Part shown: positions 6,993-15,085 of the stretch, piece after piece | Numbering within the stretch: the first letter of the stretch is position 1 | How the letters are laid out: the number at the start of each line of letters is the position of its first letter | Origin: MAG-120531 sp963934855 | Lineage (GTDB): Bacteria > Bacteroidota > Bacteroidia > Flavobacteriales > Flavobacteriaceae | Assembly: GCA_963934855.1 (NCBI GenBank) | Contig: CAWWAC010000026.1 | Coordinates: 1-22,857 of the forward strand | DNA length: 22,857 nt | Direction of reading: 5' to 3' | Notes under the pieces: model-generated | Databases searched by the model: none | What the model saw: the letters and a program-made list of their open reading frames with translations, nothing else | What the model was told of the DNA's origin: nothing | Made by a program: the position numbers and the translations under genes

Positions 6993-8007
6993 ATGGATAA
7001 TAATCAATGAGTTCATAGGCAAGTCCCGCAGCTAATTTAGCAGTGGCCTGGTCTCTGTCATATGTGGGGTTTAGCTCTGCCAGGTCCATACTGATCATTT
7101 TTCCTGAGGCCAATACTAGTTTTAAAACCCTAATGCCAAAATCTAGCTCAAGCCCTAAGGGCGACGCCGCACTTACTCCAGGAGCTATTCCCTGGTGAAA
7201 AACATCTAAATCTATGCTTAGGTATACCGCGTCTAGAGGGGCTATAAAAGTGATTATTTTTTCTTCTACCGCTGGCCATTGTGACATTTGGCATTCTTCT
7301 CTAAAAACAAGAGTGCTTTTAAGGCCTAGCGCTCGCTCTATAAGACTAGGCGGGTTGGCATTTTCTCTAAGTCCCACGCAGCAGTAATGAAAGGTTTTTC
7401 CATGGGCTGCTAAATGAGTAGCTATCTGGCTAAAGGGGCTACCAGAAGTTCCTTCTGGGCTAGGCATTCTGAGGTCTAGGTGTGCGTCTAGGTTTATAAT
7501 ACCCAATTCGGTTTTTGGTTTGAGGGTGTTTAGGTGTTCTTGAATACCCATGAAATGACCGTAGGCCATGTCATGCCCCCCTCCAATTACTATGGGTTTA
7601 ACCCCTTGCGCTAATAAATGGGCTAGGGCGCTCCCAAGTCTTTGCTGGGCCAAAGCTAGTTTTTTATCTGGGCAGTACACACTGCCAAAATCTGTAATTT
7701 TTATATTTTTGTTGTTGGGGTGTGCTAATTTTCCAATACAGCTTCTAAAAGCATCTGGCCCTTCTGCAGCACCAATACGCCCGTGGTTTAGAGCCACTCC
7801 GTGGTCTACTCCATAGCCTAGAATGCCAAAGTGAGGCAGAGAAGTGGTTGGAGTATTTACAATTTCATGAGCCGTTTTGAATGTTTCCTCTTCTAATTCT
7901 GAGAAAAGTTTTTCTAATGAAACACATTGAATGACTTGATATAAATATTCATTTGCCTCTGCAGGACGGCCTGAGTATAAATCTAATGAGGTAGTTTTAT
8001 AAAACAT
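6991..8007 (-). CDS. hutG: Formimidoylglutamase
   Basis: A 338-residue ureohydrolase (arginase/agmatinase fold) that hydrolyses N-formimidoyl-L-glutamate to L-glutamate and formamide, the last step of this histidine route. The binuclear-manganese ligands are all present: GGGHD at 142-146 (H145), LDAHLD at 173-178 (D174, H176, D178) and SIDLDVF at 264-270 (D266, D268). The motif alone could also fit agmatinase or arginase, but being last in hutHIUG, 11 bp after hutU, decides the call. About 50 N-terminal residues precede the core, as in long formimidoylglutamases. Use of HutG means one-step release of formamide rather than the HutF/formylglutamate route. Confidence 0.92.
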   Translation of the reverse strand: MFYKTTSLDLYSGRPAEANEYLYQVIQCVSLEKLFSELEEETFKTAHEIVNTPTTSLPHFGILGYGVDHGVALNHGRIGAAEGPDAFRSCIGKLAHPNNKNIKITDFGSVYCPDKKLALAQQRLGSALAHLLAQGVKPIVIGGGHDMAYGHFMGIQEHLNTLKPKTELGIINLDAHLDLRMPSPEGTSGSPFSQIATHLAAHGKTFHYCCVGLRENANPPSLIERALGLKSTLVFREECQMSQWPAVEEKIITFIAPLDAVYLSIDLDVFHQGIAPGVSAASPLGLELDFGIRVLKLVLASGKMISMDLAELNPTYDRDQATAKLAAGLAYELIDYYP

Positions 8008-8018
8008 AATGATCTTTA

Positions 8019-10049
8019 TTATTTACTTTTTAAGCTATTTTGCACCAGGCTGTCTGAGGCTGTGTTTACAGGCGTTAAATTAAATTTTGGGTGGTCTTTC
8101 ATCAATCTTTTTGTGGTGCTTATGGCATGAGGGTTTCTGGCCCAACTGCGCCTGGCCAGCCCATTGGAAACATCAAAAAATAACATATTTTTAAGCTGCT
8201 TAGCGGCTCTTTTACTGCCGTCTAAAACCAAACCAAAACCTCCGTTTATGACCTCTCCCCATCCTACACCGCCACCATTGTGAATAGACACCCAGCTGGC
8301 GCCTCTAAAACTATCTCCAATGACATTGTGAATGGCCATATCTGCCGTAAACTTACTGCCGTCATAGATGTTAGAGGTTTCTCTGTAAGGGGAATCTGTA
8401 CCGCTTACATCGTGGTGATCCCTACCCAACACTATAGGGGCAGAAATTTCACCATTTCTAATGGCTGTATTAAAGGCAGCAGCTATGGCCATTCTTCCTT
8501 CTGTGTCTGCATATAATATTCTAGCCTGTGAGCCCACCACCATTTTATTTTCATGGGCCGCGGCAATCCACTGGCAGTTGTCTACAAGTTGCTGTTTAAT
8601 TTCTGGAGGTGCTGTCTTTTGCAGTTGTTGCATAACAGCAAGGGCTATGGCGTCTGTTTTGGTTAAATCTACTGGATCCCCTGAGCTACAGACCCATCTA
8701 AAGGGGCCAAAACCGTAGTCAAAACAAAGGGGTCCTAAAATGTCTTGAACATAAGAGGGGTATTTAAAATCTATACCATTAGCAGCCATTACTGGCGCGC
8801 CTGCCCTAGAGGCTTCTAATAAAAAGGCATTTCCATAGTCAAAAAAATAAGTGCCTTTGGCCGTGTGCTGGTCTATAATAGCGGTGTGGCGCCTTAGACT
8901 TTCTTGTACTGCTTTTTTAAAGGCATTTGGATCACTGACCATCAGTTCATTAGCCTCTGTATAACTTATGCCTTCTGGGTAGTAACCACCCGCCCAGGGG
9001 TTGTGAAGGGAGGTCTGGTCTGAGCCTAAGGTTACATATATGTCTGCCTTGTAAAAGGCTTCCCATACGGCTATGACATTGCCTACATAGGCAATAGAAA
9101 CCACTTCTTTATTAGTTTGTGCTTTTTTGGTTCTGGCTACTAAGGTGGGAATGTCTTCTATGAGAAGGTCTACCCATCCTTGAGCATGTCTTTTATAGGC
9201 TGCCTCTGGGTTTACTTCTGCGCATATAGTAACACAACCCGCAATATTTCCAGCCTTGGGTTGGGCACCACTCATACCCCCCAGCCCTGCAGTGAGAAAA
9301 ATATGTCCAGCTACAGGCGTTTGGTCACCTATTTTTTTCCTAAACGCATTAATTACCGTAATGGTGGTTCCATGCACAATTCCTTGGGGGCCAATATACA
9401 TAAAGGAGCCCGCTGTCATTTGTCCATACTGGCTTACACCTAAGGCATTCATGCGCTCTAAATCTTCTGGAGCACTGTAGTTTGGAATGACCATGCCATT
9501 GGTAACCACCACCCTAGGGGCTTTTTTAGAAGAAGGGAATAGCCCCATAGGGTGGCCTGAATAGAGATGAAGGGTTTGGTCTTCTTCCATTTCACTAAGG
9601 TATTTCATGGTCCACTTGTACTGGGCCCAGTTCTGAAATACAGCGCCATTCCCACCATAGGTAATGAGTTCTTCTGGATGTTGAGCCACTGCAGGGTCTA
9701 GATTGTTGTCTATCATGAGCATGATAGCAGCAGCTGCTTTTGTCTGGGCAGGATATTCTTGTATAGATCTGGCGTAAATGGCATAGCTGGGCTTAAAACG
9801 GTACATATAAATGCGGCCGTGTACCATCAGTTCTTCTGCAAATTCTGGAGCTAGGGTTTTATGCCAGGTTTCTGGGAAATAGCGCAGTGCATTGTGTAGG
9901 GCCAATTGTTTTTGAGCGTTACTCAAAAGGTCTATTCTCTTAGGGGCTCTTGCCAATCCTTTTTTATATAGTGGCTTTGGGGGCAGTGTGCTGCCAATAC
10001 CTTCCTTAATTTCTGTTCTAAATACCTGTATGTCTAATGAATCACTCAT
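8019..10049 (-). CDS. hutU: Urocanate hydratase
   Basis: A 676-residue cytoplasmic enzyme that adds water to urocanate to give 4-imidazolone-5-propanoate, using tightly bound NAD as an electrophile. Visible family blocks are YGGNGAVFQNWAQY at 131-144, the NAD-binding GLGGMSGAQPKAG at 255-267, GSDQTSLHNPWAGGYYP at 342-358, and GFGPFRWVC at 446-454, where C454 corresponds to the essential cysteine region of Pseudomonas urocanase. RDHHDVSGTDSPYRET and IHNGGGVGWGEVINGGFG lie in the C-terminal third. It is about 120 residues longer than the proteobacterial enzyme (about 555), as in the long form of Bacteroidota. It begins 1 bp after the hutI stop codon, so translational coupling is likely. Confidence 0.96.
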   Translation of the reverse strand: MSDSLDIQVFRTEIKEGIGSTLPPKPLYKKGLARAPKRIDLLSNAQKQLALHNALRYFPETWHKTLAPEFAEELMVHGRIYMYRFKPSYAIYARSIQEYPAQTKAAAAIMLMIDNNLDPAVAQHPEELITYGGNGAVFQNWAQYKWTMKYLSEMEEDQTLHLYSGHPMGLFPSSKKAPRVVVTNGMVIPNYSAPEDLERMNALGVSQYGQMTAGSFMYIGPQGIVHGTTITVINAFRKKIGDQTPVAGHIFLTAGLGGMSGAQPKAGNIAGCVTICAEVNPEAAYKRHAQGWVDLLIEDIPTLVARTKKAQTNKEVVSIAYVGNVIAVWEAFYKADIYVTLGSDQTSLHNPWAGGYYPEGISYTEANELMVSDPNAFKKAVQESLRRHTAIIDQHTAKGTYFFDYGNAFLLEASRAGAPVMAANGIDFKYPSYVQDILGPLCFDYGFGPFRWVCSSGDPVDLTKTDAIALAVMQQLQKTAPPEIKQQLVDNCQWIAAAHENKMVVGSQARILYADTEGRMAIAAAFNTAIRNGEISAPIVLGRDHHDVSGTDSPYRETSNIYDGSKFTADMAIHNVIGDSFRGASWVSIHNGGGVGWGEVINGGFGLVLDGSKRAAKQLKNMLFFDVSNGLARRSWARNPHAISTTKRLMKDHPKFNLTPVNTASDSLVQNSLKSK

Positions 10050-10050
10050 C

Positions 10051-11340
10051 TTAATCTGCTTGTTTGCATGAAACTTGTACGCCTCTTTTTATGACATGGC
10101 TGGGACCCATCATTCCTTGTTGGTATAAAATATGGCTGAAGTCTGCGGTTGGAAAAAGTAATATATCTGCTAAGTATCCGGGGGCTAATACACCTCTGTC
10201 TTTCAAGCCCAAGGCAGCGGCGGCCCTAAAGCCAATAGCGCTGAGCACCTCTGCTTGGCTTAGCTTTTCTGCAGCACCTAAAATGGCTGCTTGGCAGAGC
10301 AAATGACCCATAGGAGCAGAACCGGGGTTCCAGTCAGAGGCAATGACCAGCGCTGCCCCAGCATCTAACAACTTTCTGGCAGGGGCATGGGCACATCCCA
10401 AACCCAGTGACGCACCCGGCAGTGCCATGGCTATGGTGTCACTGGCAGCCAAGGCATTAATTTCTTTTAGAGTACTGGCCTCTAAGTGGTCTGCGCTCAA
10501 AGCAAAGTGGTCTATAGCTACTTGGCTGCCCCCAGCTGTAAATTGGTCTGCGTGAATACAAATATCAAAACCCTGTATTTTGGCTGCCGCTAAATATGGG
10601 GCAATGACGTCAGGGGTAAAGGCTGTTTGCTCTATAAATGCATCGACCCTACGGGTCAGTTTTTCTTTTACTAAAACAGGAAAGAGCTGCTGCACTATTT
10701 CTTCTAAATAGGCCGATGGGCTGCCGGGATAATCCTTTGGAAAAACATGTGCTGCCAGGCAACAGGAAATAAGATCTACTGCACTATTTTCATTGGCTTT
10801 TTTAATGGCCCTTAACATTTTTAGCTCTTCTTTTACGCTGGCTGCATACCCGCTTTTAACCTCTATGGTGGTGACCCCTCTTTGCAAATGTCTTTGGGCA
10901 TTTTGGCGGGTGTTTTGTGCCAGCTCGTTTTCTGAGGCAGCCCTAGTGTGAGTAACTGTGTCCCAAATACCACCTCCTGCTGCTGCAATTTCTAGATAGC
11001 TAGCGCCGCTATTTCTAAGGGCGTAATCTGAAGCCCTATTGCCGGCAAAGCAAATGTGGGTGTGGGCGTCTATAAAGCCTGGAATTGCCACCACAGGGGT
11101 TTCTGGTTTTATGTATTGTGTTTGTTTGTTGTGAATGGCCTCTTTTTGTTGTTTGTAAAGTTTTTTAAAAGGGCCTATTTCTTTAATTAATCCCTCAGAA
11201 ATTAGGATGCCTTGGGCTTTTAACACTTCTAGCTGACTGTCTTTTAAGGCTCCTTTAAGTGGGAGTCCTGTCATGGGAAGTAGCTGGGTAATAGGCCCTA
11301 TAAGTAGGGTTTGAATAGAGGTATTTATCTTTTTTTCCAT
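10051..11340 (-). CDS. hutI: Imidazolonepropionase
   Basis: A 429-residue amidohydrolase-superfamily enzyme that opens the ring of 4-imidazolone-5-propanoate to give N-formimidoylglutamate. Metal ligands are visible: PGFIDAHTH at 87-95 (H93, H95), CIHAD at 261-265 (H263) and ASDWNPGSAP at 334-343 (D336). Further family blocks are AAGGGIWDTVTHTRAAS at 119-135, EVKSGY at 160-165, AFIEQTAFT at 234-242 and SADHLE at 282-287. The length is slightly above the usual 405-420, with the extra residues in the N-terminal beta domain. It lies 8 bp after hutH and 1 bp before hutU. The ATG at 11340 is preceded by a purine-rich stretch but no clear Shine-Dalgarno sequence. Confidence 0.95.
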   Translation of the reverse strand: MEKKINTSIQTLLIGPITQLLPMTGLPLKGALKDSQLEVLKAQGILISEGLIKEIGPFKKLYKQQKEAIHNKQTQYIKPETPVVAIPGFIDAHTHICFAGNRASDYALRNSGASYLEIAAAGGGIWDTVTHTRAASENELAQNTRQNAQRHLQRGVTTIEVKSGYAASVKEELKMLRAIKKANENSAVDLISCCLAAHVFPKDYPGSPSAYLEEIVQQLFPVLVKEKLTRRVDAFIEQTAFTPDVIAPYLAAAKIQGFDICIHADQFTAGGSQVAIDHFALSADHLEASTLKEINALAASDTIAMALPGASLGLGCAHAPARKLLDAGAALVIASDWNPGSAPMGHLLCQAAILGAAEKLSQAEVLSAIGFRAAAALGLKDRGVLAPGYLADILLFPTADFSHILYQQGMMGPSHVIKRGVQVSCKQAD

Positions 11341-11348
11341 GGCAGAAT

Positions 11349-12926
11349 TTAATAACTTTCAAAGAGATCTTCGTGCTTAGAAGCGAACTGGAATGTACCA
11401 CTTTTTAAGGTTTCTGCTAGGGCCTTGGGCAATGCAGCAGATTGAATGAGGACTAAGGCTGCGGATATGTCTGGTGAAAAAATCCGGTCTACTGCCGCAA
11501 ATGAAACTTCTTCTCTGAGTCTTTGGTACAGGGATTCTAGTAGTGTTCCAGAGGGCATTGGCCTTCTAAAGCTAAGGGCTTGGCAGGCAGTAAGCAGTTC
11601 AATAGCCTGTATTTTCTCAATATTTTTAGCTACTTGCAGTGCTTTTCTGCCTCCAATAGAGCCCATACTCACATGGTCTTCTTGGCCCAATGAAGTGGGT
11701 ATGCTGTCTGCAGAAGCAGGAAAGCAGAGGCCTTTATTTTCACTGGCTAGTGCTGCGGTGGTGTATTGCAACATCATATATCCAGAATTAATTCCAGTTT
11801 CTTTCATCAATAGTTTGGGAACTCCTGGGCTCAATCCTTCTAGGGCTAAATAGACCCTTCTGTCTGCAATAGACCCTAATTCTGAAAGGGCCAAACATGC
11901 GTAGTCAAGGGCCATGGCTAAAGGTTGGCCGTGAAAATTGCCTCCGCTAATACTGAGCTCTTGATTAATAATTACGGGATTGTCTGTGACTGCATTGAGT
12001 TCTACTTCTACCAATTCTTTTAGGTGTAGCCAGGCATTTCTGGAGGCACCGTGCACTTGTGGAATGCACCTTAATGAATAGGGATCTTGTACTTTTTCAC
12101 AGGCCTCATGGTCTTTCATGATGGGAGAATCTTGTAAAAGGGCATTCATTCTATGGGCCACATGTACCACCCCTTTAAAGGGTCTTAACTGGTGTAGTTT
12201 GGGGTGAAAAGGTTTAATAGACCCTTGTAGGGCCTCTACCATCAGGGCACCAATAAGATCTGCATGTATTAAGCAATTATGAAAAGTGTGTACCACCATC
12301 ACGGCGTGGGCCGCAATAAATTGGGTGCCGTTTATAAGCGCCAAACCTTCTTTGGGGCCAAGTGATAAGGGATTGAGTCCTGTTTTTTCGCAAAAATGGG
12401 ATCCTGTCATTCTTTGGCCTTGATAGTGAATATGGCCAGCTCCAATGAGGGGAAGAAATAGGTGGGCTAGGGGGGCTAGATCGCCCGATGCTCCTACAGA
12501 TCCCTGCTCTGGAACTTCTGGAATGGCTTGGTTTTCAATAAACCACTGTATGCGCTCTAGGGTGCTTAAAGCGATGCCTGAATACCCCTGAGCTAAAGAC
12601 TGCATTTTTAAAATAAGCATGAGTTTTGCAATCATGGGGTCTATGGGGCTTCCAACCCCTACCGCATGACTTTTAAGAATATTGGTCTGAAGGGTCATAC
12701 TTTCAGCTGCAGATATTTTAGTAGTGCAAAGGGGTCCAAATCCGGTGTTTATACCGTAGACAATGGCTCCTTTAGCTACTATGTCTGCTACTGCTTGAGC
12801 ACTTTTTTGAATCTGCTCTTTTGCAATAGGCCCTAAAATTCCTTGTGTTTCTCCTTTGGCTATGGCCAAAGCCATACCTGTTGAGAGAAGGTCTGTTCCG
12901 TATAAGAATGTGTCTTTTGCTTTCAT
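11349..12926 (-). CDS. hutH: Histidine ammonia-lyase
   Basis: A 525-residue enzyme that eliminates ammonia from L-histidine to give trans-urocanate, committing histidine to degradation. The autocatalytic MIO cofactor triad Ala-Ser-Gly is at 146-148 in GSVGASGDLAPLAH, and the Tyr loop YGINTGFGPL is at 58-67. Other family blocks are ALINGTQF, VTDNPVI and NFHGQPLA in the middle, and SENKGLCFPASADSIPTS with QEDHVSMG towards the C-terminus. Tyrosine or phenylalanine ammonia-lyase is unlikely, since the other three histidine-pathway enzymes follow in the same operon. It is the first gene, divergent from a LysR regulator across a 106-bp gap. Confidence 0.96.
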   Translation of the reverse strand: MKAKDTFLYGTDLLSTGMALAIAKGETQGILGPIAKEQIQKSAQAVADIVAKGAIVYGINTGFGPLCTTKISAAESMTLQTNILKSHAVGVGSPIDPMIAKLMLILKMQSLAQGYSGIALSTLERIQWFIENQAIPEVPEQGSVGASGDLAPLAHLFLPLIGAGHIHYQGQRMTGSHFCEKTGLNPLSLGPKEGLALINGTQFIAAHAVMVVHTFHNCLIHADLIGALMVEALQGSIKPFHPKLHQLRPFKGVVHVAHRMNALLQDSPIMKDHEACEKVQDPYSLRCIPQVHGASRNAWLHLKELVEVELNAVTDNPVIINQELSISGGNFHGQPLAMALDYACLALSELGSIADRRVYLALEGLSPGVPKLLMKETGINSGYMMLQYTTAALASENKGLCFPASADSIPTSLGQEDHVSMGSIGGRKALQVAKNIEKIQAIELLTACQALSFRRPMPSGTLLESLYQRLREEVSFAAVDRIFSPDISAALVLIQSAALPKALAETLKSGTFQFASKHEDLFESY

Positions 12927-12942
12927 TTTTTATGAATATATA

Positions 12943-13018
12943 TAAAGATAGCCTTTACATTAATGCTTTTTAATACCAATAATATGTATATTTAATGCTT
13001 ATAAAGCATCAATATTTG
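12943..13018. promoter_or_regulatory. hutH / LysR divergent control region with T-N11-A operator
   Basis: ATGCTT-ATA-AAGCAT (12995-13009) is a perfect dyad containing the LysR-type T-N11-A motif (T12996, A13008). A second copy of the half-site AATGCTT starts at 12962, 32 bp from the one at 12994, about three helical turns away. On the minus strand TATCTTTA (12950 down to 12943) is a near -7 box, placing hutH transcription start near 12937; the dyad is then centred about 65 bp upstream and the half-site about 28 bp upstream. On the plus strand AATATTTG (13011-13018) is a near -7 box for the regulator gene, so the dyad would also overlap that promoter. The transcription starts are inferred. Confidence 0.55.
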
Positions 13019-13032
13019 AATTTATTTTATAT

Positions 13033-13962
13033 ATGATTACTAATTTTTCAACTACTCTGGCTCAAATAGAAATTAGACATTTAAGGTATTTTATGGCAGT
13101 AGCTCAGCATTTACACTTTAGAAAGGCGGCAGCTTCATTATTTATTTCACAACCTGGATTGAGCCGTCAGATTAAAGATTTAGAAGCCACCTTAGGAGCG
13201 GCTCTTTTTGAGAGAGATACCAGACAGGTAAGGCTCACAGCTGCAGGAGTTTTTTATAGAAAAGAAGTGGGTTTTTTACTGCAAGAATTAGAACGTAGCA
13301 GCATACAAGTGAAGCAAGTGGCCGCTGGTTTGTTGGCGGAAATTAAAATTGGCTTTCTGGGTTCTGCTGTGCAGACCGTAATACCAGAGATGTTGGTACA
13401 GTTAAAATTGCAGTTTTCAACTATCAAAACAAGCTTGGAAGAGCTCTCTAATTTGGCACAGATAAAAGGGGTAATGGAGCAGCGTTTGGACATTGGTTTT
13501 GTTAGGGTGCAGCAGGTTTCAGACAGCTTAGGTATACACTCTGTGCATGAAGACAGCTTTTCTTTGGTGGTCCCTAAAGACCATTTTTTAAATGAAGAGA
13601 ATTTCACTTCACTAAGACAGTGTATGGAGAGTCCTTTTATTTTGTTTGATCCTGCTTATAGCCCTCAGTATTTTAATACCATTATGAGTTTGTTTGAACA
13701 GGCTGGTTTCTCTCCCAAGCAGTCTCATAAATCTGTACACGCACAGACTATTTTTACTTTAGTAGCTCAAAATTTAGGATTGGCTATTGTGCCTGCCTCA
13801 TTACAAAAAGGATTTGACATGGGGGTACGCTTTATTGCGCTAGACCAACTAGAGCAAAGGGCCATTCTCTCCGTTATCTGGAACAAACAGAGCCGAAACA
13901 AAGCCTTGGTGCATTGCTTAGAAGTGTTGGGGGTTCCTTTAGATAAAATTAATATTTTATAG
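13033..13962 (+). CDS. LysR-family transcriptional regulator, probable hut operon regulator
   Basis: A 309-residue LysR-type regulator. The winged helix-turn-helix spans about residues 16-75 (RHLRYFMAVAQHLHFRKAAA, SQPGLSRQIKDLE, then LFERDTRQVRLTAAG). The effector-binding domain spans about 100-305, opening with IKIGFLGSAV. About 14 extra residues precede the usual LysR start, and the ATG at 13033 is the only start upstream of the DNA-binding domain. It is divergent from hutH and a dyad fitting a LysR site lies between them, so it probably senses a histidine-pathway intermediate such as urocanate and activates hutHIUG while repressing itself. This is inferred from position. Classical hut systems use HutC or HutP instead, and neither is seen here. 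Confidence 0.9.
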   Translation: MITNFSTTLAQIEIRHLRYFMAVAQHLHFRKAAASLFISQPGLSRQIKDLEATLGAALFERDTRQVRLTAAGVFYRKEVGFLLQELERSSIQVKQVAAGLLAEIKIGFLGSAVQTVIPEMLVQLKLQFSTIKTSLEELSNLAQIKGVMEQRLDIGFVRVQQVSDSLGIHSVHEDSFSLVVPKDHFLNEENFTSLRQCMESPFILFDPAYSPQYFNTIMSLFEQAGFSPKQSHKSVHAQTIFTLVAQNLGLAIVPASLQKGFDMGVRFIALDQLEQRAILSVIWNKQSRNKALVHCLEVLGVPLDKINIL

Positions 13963-14020
13963 AAAGTGAACCCCCTTTTACAAGTCTAAATCATAGCTAT
14001 TAAAAATGAGATTTTTCCCC

Positions 14021-14028
14021 TACCTTTG
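14021..14028 (+). promoter_or_regulatory. -7 promoter element before the lipoprotein-ruvC operon
   Basis: TACCTTTG is an exact TAnnTTTG match ending 7 nt before the lipoprotein ATG at 14036. The -33 position has only ATT. Initiation at the usual distance would give a leaderless or nearly leaderless mRNA. Confidence 0.5.
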
Positions 14029-14035
14029 ATTTTAG

Positions 14036-14512
14036 ATGCGCAGCACGCTTTACATACTCGTTTTTTTTCTGCTTAGCGGTTGTACTTGGCTCACTCCCAA
14101 GGAGGAGTTGAAAGCAGCTTATGTGGCAGCACAACTCAAGACCATAGATTGGGAAGTGGTAGATCAGTTTCCTCTTTTTAATAATTGTGATGAAACAGCC
14201 ACAAAGACACAGCAAAAAACATGTTTTGAAGGGCTAATAAAGGCAGAGTTGGCACAGCTCATTCAAGAAATGAATGCGATAGATAGTCTTTCATTTTCTG
14301 GCAATTTCACTCTTTCTATTCTGGTAGACACTAAAGGAAGCATAAGCATTGAAGACCCCAGAAGTCCCCCTTTTGAGTTAAGTATTTATGAGTATTTTAA
14401 AAGCAAACTACATGGAAAGTTTGCGGCACTCCCTCCATTAGCTCCTGCTTTAAAACAAGGAATTCCAGTGGCTACCCGTTTTCAGATTCCTGTTGAAATA
14501 CACTTAGATTAA
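14036..14512 (+). CDS. Lipoprotein with a TonB C-terminal-like domain
   Basis: A 158-residue protein with a lipoprotein signal (FFLLSGC; lipidated Cys16). After it come FPLFNNCDE at 45-53 and KTCFEGLIKAEL at 61-72, then FSGNFTLSILVDTKGSISI at 87-105 and PVATRFQIPVEI at 144-155. This order (C-D/E, CF, I-x-V-D-x-x-G-x-I, F-x-x-P-V) resembles the C-terminal domain of flavobacterial TonB proteins. There is no transmembrane anchor or proline-rich linker, so it is unlikely to be an energy transducer. Cys51 and Cys63 could form a disulfide. Its stop is 2 nt before ruvC. The function is unknown; the domain likeness is judged by eye. Confidence 0.75.
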   Translation: MRSTLYILVFFLLSGCTWLTPKEELKAAYVAAQLKTIDWEVVDQFPLFNNCDETATKTQQKTCFEGLIKAELAQLIQEMNAIDSLSFSGNFTLSILVDTKGSISIEDPRSPPFELSIYEYFKSKLHGKFAALPPLAPALKQGIPVATRFQIPVEIHLD

Positions 14513-14514
14513 TA

Positions 14515-15069
14515 TTGGCAAAAGAAAGAATTATACTTGGTATTGACCCTGGAACTACTATTATGGGCTTTGGGCTTATAAAAGTGGTGGGGAATGAAAT
14601 GGAATTCTTACAGCTCAATGAGTTACTGCTGCAAAAGTATTCAGACCCTTATATGAAACTTAAACTTATTTTTGAGCGCACCATTGAACTAATAGATACT
14701 TACCATCCAGATGAAATTGCCATTGAAGCTCCCTTTTTTGGCAAAAATGTTCAGTCTATGTTAAAGCTAGGAAGGGCCCAAGGCGTGGCTATGGCAGCGG
14801 GTCTTTCTAGAGAAATTCCCATTACAGAATACCTCCCTAAAAAAATTAAAATGGCCATTACTGGAAATGGAAATGCCTCTAAGGAGCAGGTAGCTAAAAT
14901 GTTGCAAAATTTACTCCAATTAAAAACACTTCCTAAGAATTTAGACAGTACAGATGGTTTGGCAGCAGCAGTTTGTCACTTTTATAATTCAGGGAAAGTA
15001 GTGGGTGTGAAATCCTATTCTGGTTGGGCTTCTTTTGTAAGCCAAAATGAAGCACGCATAAAAAAATAA
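14515..15069 (+). CDS. ruvC: Crossover junction endodeoxyribonuclease RuvC
   Basis: A 184-residue Holliday-junction resolvase. The four acidic catalytic residues of the RNase H fold are present: D11 in LGIDPGT, E71 in IAIEAPFF, and D144 and D147 in LDSTDGLAAAV. The basic DNA-binding stretch EYLPKKIKMAITGNG is at 105-119. It resolves four-way junctions made by RuvAB branch migration during recombinational repair. The start is a TTG at 14515; no ATG lies close by in frame, and the family N-terminus (ERIILGIDPG) fits this start exactly. It begins 2 nt after the lipoprotein stop, suggesting translational coupling, and hemW follows 16 bp downstream. Confidence 0.96.
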   Translation: MAKERIILGIDPGTTIMGFGLIKVVGNEMEFLQLNELLLQKYSDPYMKLKLIFERTIELIDTYHPDEIAIEAPFFGKNVQSMLKLGRAQGVAMAAGLSREIPITEYLPKKIKMAITGNGNASKEQVAKMLQNLLQLKTLPKNLDSTDGLAAAVCHFYNSGKVVGVKSYSGWASFVSQNEARIKK

Positions 15070-15085
15070 CCAATAAAAACTCTAA

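Noticed and set aside
11446..11853. 135-codon plus-strand frame inside hutH
   Set aside because: It lies wholly antisense to hutH coding sequence and its product has no motif; hutH is certain.
13254..13607. 117-codon minus-strand frame inside the LysR gene
   Set aside because: Antisense shadow, Cys/Ser/Lys-rich with no domain, inside a clear LysR-type regulator.
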